Virus record (IMG/VR): IMGVR_UViG_3300017963_000115
Location: 1 to 43,621 of that record
Length of the DNA stretch: 43,621 nucleotides
Source of the DNA: a virus
Strand: one strand, 5' to 3'
Every line of letters starts with the position of its first letter. Positions within the stretch are counted from its first letter, which is position 1. The translations under genes and the position numbers were made by a program. Shown here in pieces: positions 36,927-43,621 of the stretch. The notes beneath the pieces are model-generated. The model did no database searches and was not told where the DNA came from. It saw only the letters and a program-made list of their open reading frames with translations.

Positions 36927-38219
36927 ATGGCTTCTTTGCGAGATCGGATCAATCGAATATTCGGCAGGGCCAAAAAGCAAGACCAGCCGCGCGTGCTGGT
37001 GACCACGCTGCCGCCCGAACGCCCGTCACAAGAACCAATGGACCTGGCCGAGAAGTTCAAGGCTGAGACGGAGCGGAAGGCGGTGATCGAAGAGTGCCGA
37101 AAAATGTACAAGACCGATCTGCGCATCAAGAAGACCTTTCGCATGCTGGCCCAGGACACGCTCAAGGGCGGGTTCTCGGTCAAGACGGGGAACGCTGGGG
37201 CCCAGGCGGAGGCAGATGCGCTGTTCTCGCGGCTGGGGCTGAACCAGAAGTTGGAGCGCTACGTGCGGCTGACGCCCAGGGACGGGGATTCGTTCCTGCA
37301 GGTGGTGATCGACGAAGCGTTGAATATCGTCAGCCTGACGCGCAAGCCCACGCTGGAAGTGCGGCGGGCGACCGATGACGCGGACCAATTCAGCGACCCG
37401 TCGAAAGCCTTCTGGATGGCGGACAAGATGTACTGGGGCATGGATCCGCCCAAAGATGTGACCTGGTTCGCGCAGTGGGAGATCATCCACGCGCGCTGGG
37501 AGTGGGACGAGGAAAGCCGCTACGGAACGCCCATGTTCGCATCCGGCACCGGTACGTTCAAGAAGGTGACCGAAGGCGAGATCGACATGGCCGTGCGGCG
37601 CAAGACGCGCGCGGGCATGCGTTACCACCACGTGGTTGAAGGCAATGCGTCGGATGTGGAGGCCTACAAGGAATTGAACAAGACCGCGTTGAACAACCCC
37701 AACATCGCCGCGGCGGACTTTTTCAGCAACAAGCCGGGCGGGATCAACGCGGTGCAGGGTGACGCCAATATGGACCAGATTGCGGACGTGAAGCACCAGA
37801 TCGCGACGCTGTTCGCCGGTTCGGACGTACCAATGGAACTTGTAGCCTACGGCGAGGGGCTCAACCGCGACATCCTGGGCGACAAGCGCGAAGAGTACGA
37901 GGAGATCCTGCGGCAGGTGCGCGAATGGACTGTGGACGAGATACTCAAGCCGCTGTTGGAAACCCAATGGCTGTTGAAGGGCATCCTGCCTGACGGGCTG
38001 GAATACGAAATCATCTCGAAGCACGCCACCGGCCTGAAAGCGCAGGACTTTTTGACGATCACCGACGCGGTGCTACGGATGAAGATCCTGGGTATTGCGG
38101 ACGAGGTCATCAAGGCCATATTGGAGAAGCAACTGGGCGTGGATATCGGCGAGCTGATCCCGGGTACGGATGGCGAAACCGAGCGCTTTGCGAATTTGTT
38201 GAAGGGATTGAGCGTGTAA
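36927..38219 (+). CDS. Portal protein
   Basis: A 430-residue portal. TLKGGFSVKTG, RYVRLTPRDGDSFLQVVID, YGTPMFASGTGTFKK and IADVKHQIATLFAGSDVPMELVAYGEGLNRDILGDKREEY are typical of phage portal (SPP1/phiC31-like) wing, crown and stem regions. It forms the dodecameric DNA channel. It is encoded after the capsid and connector genes instead of right after TerL, an unusual order. Start ATG 36927 with AGGAG upstream. Confidence 0.85.
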   Translation: MASLRDRINRIFGRAKKQDQPRVLVTTLPPERPSQEPMDLAEKFKAETERKAVIEECRKMYKTDLRIKKTFRMLAQDTLKGGFSVKTGNAGAQAEADALFSRLGLNQKLERYVRLTPRDGDSFLQVVIDEALNIVSLTRKPTLEVRRATDDADQFSDPSKAFWMADKMYWGMDPPKDVTWFAQWEIIHARWEWDEESRYGTPMFASGTGTFKKVTEGEIDMAVRRKTRAGMRYHHVVEGNASDVEAYKELNKTALNNPNIAAADFFSNKPGGINAVQGDANMDQIADVKHQIATLFAGSDVPMELVAYGEGLNRDILGDKREEYEEILRQVREWTVDEILKPLLETQWLLKGILPDGLEYEIISKHATGLKAQDFLTITDAVLRMKILGIADEVIKAILEKQLGVDIGELIPGTDGETERFANLLKGLSV

Positions 38220-38223
38220 CAAG

Positions 38224-39399
38224 ATGTGTGTAGTACAAGTAGATACTCCCATTCTTGAAGCCACAGAAACCCCAACAGTTGCGGGCATCCCCACTTCGCG
38301 GCTGTACCGGGCGGGTTTCGTGGCCACGGCGCGTTTGCAATTATTTTTCACCGGCGAGACGCACCGGTTGTTCGCCGAGTTCGCGGATGAGATGCGCTCA
38401 CAGGTGATGAGCTATGCAGACAGCGAAGGAAAGCTGAACTCGCTGGACGGGTTTCGGCTCCAGGGACGACTGACTGGCATATGGGGGGATACGCTGATGA
38501 AGTGGACGAAGCTCTTCCAGAAGGCGCGGGAGGTAGCGGCGATGCTGCCGTTTGGGGTGCTGGCGGAGTTCCACCGGCGATTGGTTGAAGATGCTGAATT
38601 GGAAGAAAGCGGCCCTTCGACTTCGCTCGCTGAAGCTCGCGCCGCTCAGGGCGTGTTCGACCCGCAGATCCAGGCGCTGCTGGAGATCGCTGCCGAGTTC
38701 CTGTATGACGACGGATTGAACATATCCGGGCGCATCTGGCGCATGGACCGCGATGCGCGCGATGGCATGAATCAGGCCATTTCGCTGGCGGTCTCGGAGG
38801 GCAAATCGGCCTGGCAACTGGCAGGCGAGCTGGAAGAGTTCCTGGGGGCAGACGCAGACTGCCCGCGTTGGACATCCACCCGACTGTACAAACGTTCTAA
38901 GAAAGACATCGCCGCCGGGGATATGACCGGGCTGATCACCAATCCCAATTGCGACGGGCAGGGCGTGGCCTACAACGCGCTGCGCCTGGCGCGCACCGAA
39001 ATCCAGAAGGCGCATGCGCTGGCCACCGACCGTGTGATGGCCAACTCGCCCTGGGTCGAGAAGGAAAAGATCAACCTGAGCGCGCAGCACCCTGTGCGGG
39101 ATATTTGCGACGATGTGGTAGAGGCGGGGGAGAAGGGGGAGGGGGTGTACGAAAAGGGCAGCATCGAACTGCCGCTGCACCCCAACTGCCTGTGCTACAA
39201 GACCGCCGTGCTGATGGAGGAGCAGGATTTTACGAGCCAGTTGCGTGACTGGATGAAGGGCGGCGAAAACCAGGCAATGGATGGTTATTCCCAGTTTTTG
39301 GGCACGGAGCCTGACCAGGTGACAAATACGGATTTATCGAAGACCAATCCGGCGATCAAGCTGGGCGTGTGGCTGTTTGGGGAGGCATTGAAATTATGA
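38224..39399 (+). CDS. Minor head morphogenesis protein (SPP1 gp7 / Mu F-like)
   Basis: A 391-residue protein after the portal gene. The C-terminal LARTEIQKAHALATDRVM... IELPLHPNCLCYKTAVL is the signature of the Mu-F/SPP1-gp7 minor head family. Such proteins enter the capsid with the portal and help DNA delivery. A dispersed repeat (38612-38653) encodes SGPSTSLAEARAAQGVF in the middle without breaking the frame. The stop overlaps the next start (ATGA). Confidence 0.8.
   Translation: MCVVQVDTPILEATETPTVAGIPTSRLYRAGFVATARLQLFFTGETHRLFAEFADEMRSQVMSYADSEGKLNSLDGFRLQGRLTGIWGDTLMKWTKLFQKAREVAAMLPFGVLAEFHRRLVEDAELEESGPSTSLAEARAAQGVFDPQIQALLEIAAEFLYDDGLNISGRIWRMDRDARDGMNQAISLAVSEGKSAWQLAGELEEFLGADADCPRWTSTRLYKRSKKDIAAGDMTGLITNPNCDGQGVAYNALRLARTEIQKAHALATDRVMANSPWVEKEKINLSAQHPVRDICDDVVEAGEKGEGVYEKGSIELPLHPNCLCYKTAVLMEEQDFTSQLRDWMKGGENQAMDGYSQFLGTEPDQVTNTDLSKTNPAIKLGVWLFGEALKL
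38612..38653. repeat. Dispersed repeat inside the minor head gene
   Basis: GCCCTTCGACTTCGCTCGCT then GAAGCTCGCGCCGCTCAGGG then CG. A CTTCGACTTCG-type copy inserted in frame, with its own inner hairpin GCGAGC..GAAGCTCGC. Confidence 0.75.
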
Positions 39400-41210
39400 C
39401 CCCCCCCAGGCTGCTGAGACTTCCAGTGGACGCTTTCGCCAGGCGAGAACATTACTTGGACCACATTCTGCCCGTGTGGAACGCCCTGAAGCCTTCTACG
39501 CGCGGGAAGTTCTACGTGCCAGAGAACCTGGCAGCTTACGCGCGTTCGCAAGGGCTGGAGCCTGCCGTGGCGCGGCAACTGGGCCACGACGTGATGCGCG
39601 TCTATCCGGACGGGCTGGGGCCGCTGATCGTGGCGGCCTACGGCGACATGATGTGCGCGGTGCGCAGGGTGCCGCAAAGGCCGATCCTGTTCATGGAGCA
39701 CGGCGTGGGGCTGTCCTTCGGCAAGAACCCGGCCTACGCGGGTGCTGGCGGGACGAGGAAACGCATCGACCTGTTCCTGGACCCAAACGAGCACGTGCGC
39801 GAGAAGAACCGGAGCGCCTTCCCGAAGACGGCGGGCCGCGTGATCGGGACGCCGTGGCTGGACGATTTCAGCAAACAGCTATCAGCTTTCAGCGCTCGGC
39901 ACACGAACGGTCACAAGCCGGTGGTGTGCGTGTCGTTCCACTGGAACGGGGACGAGGTGGCGGCAGAAGCCGGGAACGCTTTCCAGCATTACGCGGGGGC
40001 GCTGCCGGAGCTGGCGCAATGCGACGATTTCAAGCTGATCGGCCACGGCCACCCGCGCTACCGCTTCGTGCTGGAACCGTTCTATCGCGAGCACGGCATC
40101 CAGGCCGTGTGGGATTTCAAGGAAGTGATGCGCCGCGCGGATGTGTACGTGAACGATAGTTCGTCCACGCTGTACACATTCTGCATCACCGGCAAGCCGG
40201 TCGTGATCCTGAACGATCCCAAGTTTCGCAAGAACAAGCACTGGGGCATCCGCTTCTGGGAGTACAGCGACGTGGGGCCGCAGGTGGAAGATCCGTCAGA
40301 GCTGATGGAGGCCATCCGCAGCCAGATGGCAGCTTTACAGGGCGGGGCTGACCCGTATGCCAAAGCCAGAAAGAAAGCTGTCCGCGCGCTGTACCCACAC
40401 CTGGGGAAGGCCGCCAAACGAGCCGCGCGCGCCATCGAAGAATTCACTGGCCGCAGGCTACCAAAGCTGCGCAAAGTGCGCACCCGGCAACGCGAGACGC
40501 TGGGCATCATCTACATGGCATTTGGAAAACCAGCGGTAGAAGGTGTGATGAGTTCGGTCAATTCATTGCGCAAGTTGGGGCTGGATGTGCCGATCTGTAT
40601 TGTGGGTGATACACCCATCGAAGGCATGCGTTTCGTTGAATGGACCGGTCAGAGCCCATTCGACCCGAGCTGCGCGCGTAACTTCCAGTTCCGGGCTGGG
40701 CGTATCAAGCCAGGACTGTGCGCGCTGACCCCCTTCGAGCGCACGCTGTACATCGACGCGGATACCGAGTTCCTGTCTACGAAAGTGCTGAAAGGCTGGC
40801 ACTACCTGGACGATCACGATATGGCGCTGGCGCGCGAGAAGCTGGAGATCGGGCAGCTTTATAACAAGCCGCGTGCGGGCTGGGAGATCAACATCCAGGA
40901 ACGCGATGCGACCATCCAGGAGCTGGGCGGCGATGTGAACACGCCCTTCCTGAATAGTGGTGTGATCTTCTTCCGCAAGAACCAGGCTGTGATGCGCGTC
41001 TTCAGGGCCTGGGGCGAAGCCTGGCAGGAGTGGCAGCAATGGGACGAGCAGCTCTCGCTGATGCGTGCCATGTACCGCGTGGGCTCTGGCGTGAAGGTCA
41101 AGCAGTTGAGCGTGGACTGGAACCACCCGCACCGCGACCAGGCGCAGATCATCTTCCACAACTACGGCAGGGGGCCGGTGAGGAGCAACCTTGAACGCGT
41201 TGCGGCATAA
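39396..41210 (+). CDS. Two-domain glycosyltransferase (GT-B plus GT-A)
   Basis: A 604-residue protein from ATG 39396. The N-terminal ~350 residues look like a CDP-glycerol/glycan GT-B enzyme (ILFMEHGVGLSF, VVCVSFHWNGDE, ADVYVNDSSSTLYTFCITGK, PVVILNDPKF). The C-terminal ~240 residues are a GT-A nucleotide-sugar transferase with LYIDADTEFL as the DxD motif and NTPFLNSGVIFFRKN. It sits inside the head-tail operon, so it may decorate the virion or a shared surface polymer. It begins a four-gene block with glycan-related neighbours. Confidence 0.7.
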   Translation: MTPPRLLRLPVDAFARREHYLDHILPVWNALKPSTRGKFYVPENLAAYARSQGLEPAVARQLGHDVMRVYPDGLGPLIVAAYGDMMCAVRRVPQRPILFMEHGVGLSFGKNPAYAGAGGTRKRIDLFLDPNEHVREKNRSAFPKTAGRVIGTPWLDDFSKQLSAFSARHTNGHKPVVCVSFHWNGDEVAAEAGNAFQHYAGALPELAQCDDFKLIGHGHPRYRFVLEPFYREHGIQAVWDFKEVMRRADVYVNDSSSTLYTFCITGKPVVILNDPKFRKNKHWGIRFWEYSDVGPQVEDPSELMEAIRSQMAALQGGADPYAKARKKAVRALYPHLGKAAKRAARAIEEFTGRRLPKLRKVRTRQRETLGIIYMAFGKPAVEGVMSSVNSLRKLGLDVPICIVGDTPIEGMRFVEWTGQSPFDPSCARNFQFRAGRIKPGLCALTPFERTLYIDADTEFLSTKVLKGWHYLDDHDMALAREKLEIGQLYNKPRAGWEINIQERDATIQELGGDVNTPFLNSGVIFFRKNQAVMRVFRAWGEAWQEWQQWDEQLSLMRAMYRVGSGVKVKQLSVDWNHPHRDQAQIIFHNYGRGPVRSNLERVAA

Positions 41211-41745
41211 GCACCCCGGCGAGACCTGCTGGATCGTAGGAAAAGGCCCGTCACTGCGCCATTTGGGTGGGGAGCATTTTGGCCAGGGGCCGATCATCGC
41301 TTTGAATGATGCAATTGCGGTTGTCCAGGAGATTAACCTGACCAATCCAATCTACTCATTGCAAAAGGATGGGGATGAGAAGCACATGGTGAAACCGTAT
41401 GCCGAAATTCCGCTGATTTTGCAGGAAACACCCGGTTTTTCAGGAGAATGGTTCCCGGAGCACCCTGCCCGCATATTGGTGGACCCGATCCAGGACCTAG
41501 GGTTCGACCATGTGCAGGTGCTGGCCACCCGTATGGCCATCCAGATCGCGGTGCAGATGGATTGCGCTTCCTTGAAGCTGGTGTGCTGCGACAGCCTGGT
41601 GACCGGCGCGCTGGAAACTTTCAATCCGCGTAATGGCAAGGCGCAAGTGACCGGCGCGGCGCACTGGTACAAACTGACCCGGCCATACATCATGGCTGAT
41701 CTGAAGGATATCGCGCATGAGTTTATCCTTCCCAAGGAAAGCTGA
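41191..41745 (+). CDS. DUF115/MptE-like glycan-associated protein
   Basis: A 184-residue protein with TTG start 41191, GGAG six bases upstream, overlapping the glycosyltransferase end. CWIVGKGPSLRHLG at the start (GxGPSL) and LVCCDSLVTGALETFNPRNG near residue 130 resemble the DUF115/6-hydroxymethylpterin-kinase-like family, often found in glycan and flagellin-modification clusters. It probably acts with the preceding transferase. Exact reaction unknown. Confidence 0.5.
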   Translation: MNALRHKHPGETCWIVGKGPSLRHLGGEHFGQGPIIALNDAIAVVQEINLTNPIYSLQKDGDEKHMVKPYAEIPLILQETPGFSGEWFPEHPARILVDPIQDLGFDHVQVLATRMAIQIAVQMDCASLKLVCCDSLVTGALETFNPRNGKAQVTGAAHWYKLTRPYIMADLKDIAHEFILPKES

Positions 41746-41879
41746 TGGAAATCATATTGATCATCGCAGTGGTTATTGTTGTGACATTGTTTTATTTATG
41801 TGCTGGCCGTGAAAAAGGGATTGTTATCGATGTTCAGCGAGAAAATATGCGTAATTTATTTGGAGATAACACAAAATGA
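41745..41879 (+). CDS. Very short membrane protein (44 residues)
   Basis: The ATG overlaps the previous stop (TGATG), and its own stop overlaps the next start (ATGA). One hydrophobic helix (ILIIAVVIVVTLFYLCAG) is followed by a charged tail. The double overlap supports a real gene. It may anchor the neighbouring glycan enzymes. Confidence 0.5.
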   Translation: MEIILIIAVVIVVTLFYLCAGREKGIVIDVQRENMRNLFGDNTK

Positions 41880-42430
41880 GCGTAGTTGATTTTGAACTTG
41901 TTTTCGAGAAAGTTCCATCTTGGACCAGCATCGCCGAACGCGAGAAGCTGGCTGAATTGGCAGAGCAGGTTCCGCCCGGCGGGCAGATCGTGGAGATCGG
42001 CGCGCTGTACGGCGGTGTGACCATCGTGATGGGAACCGCAAACCGCGAAGCCAAGATCACGTCCATCGATAATTTTAGCTGGACGCCGCCCGGGTACGAA
42101 GAGCGGCCTGCCTGCAAGGCAGAGATGGAACGCAACCTGGCTGAATTCGATGTGGTGGCTGAGATCATCGAAGGCGACAGCCGCGTGATCGGGCCAGCCT
42201 GGGACGCACCCATCGACCTGCTGTGGATCGATGGCGGGCACAGCTACGAGTTCGTGCGCGCTGACCTGGAAAACTTCGCGCCGCACGCGCAAGTGGTGGC
42301 GCTGCATGATTGGGATAACCCGGCTTGGCCGGATATCCGTCAGGCGGTAGAAGACTACAATGATCATCATCAAAATTGGAAGATTGCAGAAGTTGTCGAT
42401 ATGGTCATAGTTTTGAAGAGGGAGAGATGA
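41876..42430 (+). CDS. SAM-dependent methyltransferase (class I, Methyltransf_24-like)
   Basis: A 184-residue enzyme. Motif I is IVEIGALYGGVTIVMG near residue 40, then KITSIDNF (acidic residue of motif II), then PIDLLWIDGGHSYEFVRADLENF (motif IV) and VVALHDWDNPAW. This pattern is typical of small-molecule or sugar O-methyltransferases of glycan clusters, and differs from the DNA methyltransferases in the array. It could cap the sugar made by the upstream enzymes. Confidence 0.75.
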   Translation: MSVVDFELVFEKVPSWTSIAEREKLAELAEQVPPGGQIVEIGALYGGVTIVMGTANREAKITSIDNFSWTPPGYEERPACKAEMERNLAEFDVVAEIIEGDSRVIGPAWDAPIDLLWIDGGHSYEFVRADLENFAPHAQVVALHDWDNPAWPDIRQAVEDYNDHHQNWKIAEVVDMVIVLKRER

Positions 42431-42867
42431 CCGTCCAGGCTGATATTGTCGCTGTGTTGGAAGCCAGCTCCCCGCTGATGGCGGTCCTGACCGGGGGTGT
42501 GTATGAGCAGGACGAAGTGGGCGAGATCTCGCGCCAGGCCACGGCGGACGCTTTCGACAGCAACGGCGAGCTGAAACCCTGCGCACTGGTGGCCGAAGGC
42601 ACCGAGCTTCCACGCGGCGGGATCGATCACAGTGGCCAGGGCGTGAGCGTACAGACGCCGGTCAATATCTATTTTTACGAGCGGGTCGGTTACGAGAATA
42701 TTGCAGCCGCAATGGACCTGAGCTTCACGCTCTTGAACGGCCAGAAAATCGGGAGTTCCACCTTCCGCGTGGAATACGAGAACGCGGTCAAGAACCAGGT
42801 AGACCAGTCGCTGCGCAACGCCAGCCTGGGCGTGCAGCGTTTCATGGTGGTGCGGTTGAGAAGCTAA
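42427..42867 (+). CDS. Tail terminator/completion protein candidate
   Basis: A 146-residue protein starting at ATG 42427 (ATGA overlap). MTVQADIVAVLEASSPLMAVLTGGVY followed by SVQTPVNIYFYERVGYENI has the layout of gp17/gpU-like tail terminator proteins, which cap the tail tube. Two genes before the major tail protein is the normal place. Assigned by pattern and synteny. Confidence 0.55.
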   Translation: MTVQADIVAVLEASSPLMAVLTGGVYEQDEVGEISRQATADAFDSNGELKPCALVAEGTELPRGGIDHSGQGVSVQTPVNIYFYERVGYENIAAAMDLSFTLLNGQKIGSSTFRVEYENAVKNQVDQSLRNASLGVQRFMVVRLRS

Positions 42868-42898
42868 TCCGCAGATTTCGCGGATTATGCAGATTGGA
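42868..42898. repeat. Dispersed repeat (AATCCGCAGATTTCGCGGATT type)
   Basis: TCCGCAGATTTCGCGGATTA then TGCAGATTGGAG. A small palindromic element (AATCCGC/GCGGATT) forms the gap and supplies GGAG for the 42905 gene. Confidence 0.65.
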
Positions 42899-42904
42899 GT
42901 AATT

Positions 42905-43177
42905 ATGGCGAAGAAGAAGTTGATTGAAGTGAGATACATTGGACTGAGCACGGTGCGGATCATCCATCCTTATCGTTGGGATCCAACCAACGATTACGTG
43001 CAGTCCGTCTCGTTAGAAAAAGCCGCCGAGCTGGTGACTTACCCGGGCGCGCAGTTCGAGCTGGTCGATCCGGCGGGCATGCCGGAGATCGTTTCGTTTG
43101 TTGAGGGCGATTCCCGCCCTGTTGAAGAGTTGAAAGCGAAGAGCAAATCCAGAAAACGTTCTTCGTCTAAAAAATAA
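42905..43177 (+). CDS. Small tail-region protein, unknown
   Basis: A 90-residue protein from ATG 42905, with GGAG upstream. It has a basic start (MAKKKLIEVRYIG), a beta-rich middle (LSTVRIIHPYRWDPTNDYVQ, AQFELVDPAGMPEIV) and a very basic Lys/Ser/Arg tail. It lies between the tail terminator and major tail protein genes. Small proteins here are common in siphoviruses, but their role is unclear. Confidence 0.5.
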   Translation: MAKKKLIEVRYIGLSTVRIIHPYRWDPTNDYVQSVSLEKAAELVTYPGAQFELVDPAGMPEIVSFVEGDSRPVEELKAKSKSRKRSSSKK

Positions 43178-43189
43178 GGAGTGTGAATT

Positions 43190-43621
43190 ATGAGTGCACC
43201 AAACCCCGCATATCCGTTTGGGCTGGCCAGTATTGTGGTGACCAACATCAGCGGCGCATCACAGGTATCTTTGCCCACAGCCAACCGCATGATGGTCAAA
43301 GAACGCCTGCAGACCGGCGAAGCCGAGGGCGATGACAAGCTCGCCGCTATCGCGTCCACGGTGCTGGCCACTGAATGGGAACTGGAAACCAAAGGCATCA
43401 GCCTGGAAGCCTGGGCCATTATGACTGGCCGCACGCTGACCACCACCGGCAGCTCGCCAAATGAAATAAAAAGCATGGTCCAGGACGGCAGCGAGCGCAT
43501 GCCGTACTTCAAGATCTACGGCAAGAGCCTGGGCGAAGGCGATGACGACGTGCATGTACTGCTGTACAAATGCAAGATCACTGACGGCATCGAATTCACC
43601 AACCAGTTCGGCGAATTTGCA
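43190..43621 (+). CDS. Major tail protein, N-terminal part (continues at position 1)
   Basis: From ATG 43190 (GGAG upstream) the frame is open to the window end, and 43499-43621 repeats 1-123, so it continues to the stop at 217-219. The full protein has about 175 residues: the first 103 codons are unique to this end and the rest is shared with the window start. LQTGEAEGDDKLAAIASTVLATEWELETKG is consistent with a tail-tube beta-sandwich with a long helix. Identity rests on size and on its place before the chaperone and tape measure. Confidence 0.75.
   Translation, partial: MSAPNPAYPFGLASIVVTNISGASQVSLPTANRMMVKERLQTGEAEGDDKLAAIASTVLATEWELETKGISLEAWAIMTGRTLTTTGSSPNEIKSMVQDGSERMPYFKIYGKSLGEGDDDVHVLLYKCKITDGIEFTNQFGEFA
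43499..43621. repeat. Terminal redundancy of a circular contig
   Basis: These 123 bases are identical to bases 1-123 and lie within one gene, in frame. This is the overlap expected when a circular or circularly permuted genome is assembled as a linear contig. The unit length is 43,498 bases. Confidence 0.95.

Noticed and set aside
1-43621. tRNA genes, rRNA, reverse transcriptase (DGR or retron), toxin-antitoxin pair
   Set aside because: I saw no cloverleaf with a TTC loop, no YxDD reverse transcriptase motif with template repeat, and no recognisable toxin or antitoxin family on either strand.

Overview
The window is a complete temperate tailed-phage genome of about 43.5 kb, shown as a linearised circle. 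The last 123 bases (43499-43621) repeat bases 1-123 exactly, and the major tail protein gene reads through the junction. TerL, portal, an HK97-type capsid with fused protease, a tape measure and a tail chaperone with a probable frameshift point to a siphovirus-like virion. The host is probably a member of the Chloroflexota (Anaerolineae-like). The phage carries many short dispersed repeats (CTTCGACTACG...CTCAGGACGAA, ACGAAGGACACGAAGAGCACG, C6/G6 hairpins) of the kind I associate with those genomes. This host call is an inference from repeat style, not from a database match.

Layout. 43190 through the junction to 8489 (+): tail genes (major tail protein, chaperone, tape measure, tip/hub proteins, two fibre-like proteins). 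8563-8590: terminator. 8608-10977 (-): lysogeny arm with a large serine recombinase, a small membrane protein, a small protein and an XRE repressor. 10978-11106: divergent promoter region. 11107-12948 (+): early operon of small genes. 12951-16424: a low-GC accessory array of three DNA methyltransferases and small zinc-finger or unknown genes, separated by perfect-stem hairpins and bracketed by gene-specific inverted repeats. 16613-17560: a tyrosine recombinase followed by a long imperfect palindrome. 17931-20949: DnaG-like primase and a helicase-type ATPase. 20950-21261: an iteron-like non-coding region. 21262-25924: small genes, an actin-like (ParM-type) ATPase with a ParR-sized AT-hook partner, and a Gp37/Gp68-family protein. 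25921-26760: a polytopic GT87-like membrane protein. 26781-30686: two related promoter-repeat-terminator units, a phosphodiester-glycosidase (NAGPA) protein and membrane proteins that may form the lysis region. 30687-43177: small and large terminase, fused protease-scaffold-capsid, adaptors, portal, head morphogenesis protein, an embedded glycan operon (dual glycosyltransferase, DUF115-like protein, SAM methyltransferase) and tail completion genes.

How it works together. The serine recombinase and XRE switch indicate lysogeny. The ParM/ParR-like pair and iteron-rich region would also suit a low-copy plasmid-like state. The orphan methyltransferases probably protect phage DNA from restriction. 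The glycan genes inside the morphogenesis operon suggest virion or host-surface decoration.

The most unusual region is 12951-17810. Each unit there begins with GTTnnnn (or GATnnnn) whose reverse complement recurs downstream, hairpins lie between genes, and a tyrosine recombinase sits at the end. This resembles the grammar of integron attC cassettes but is not a canonical integron. It is the best candidate here for an undescribed system.
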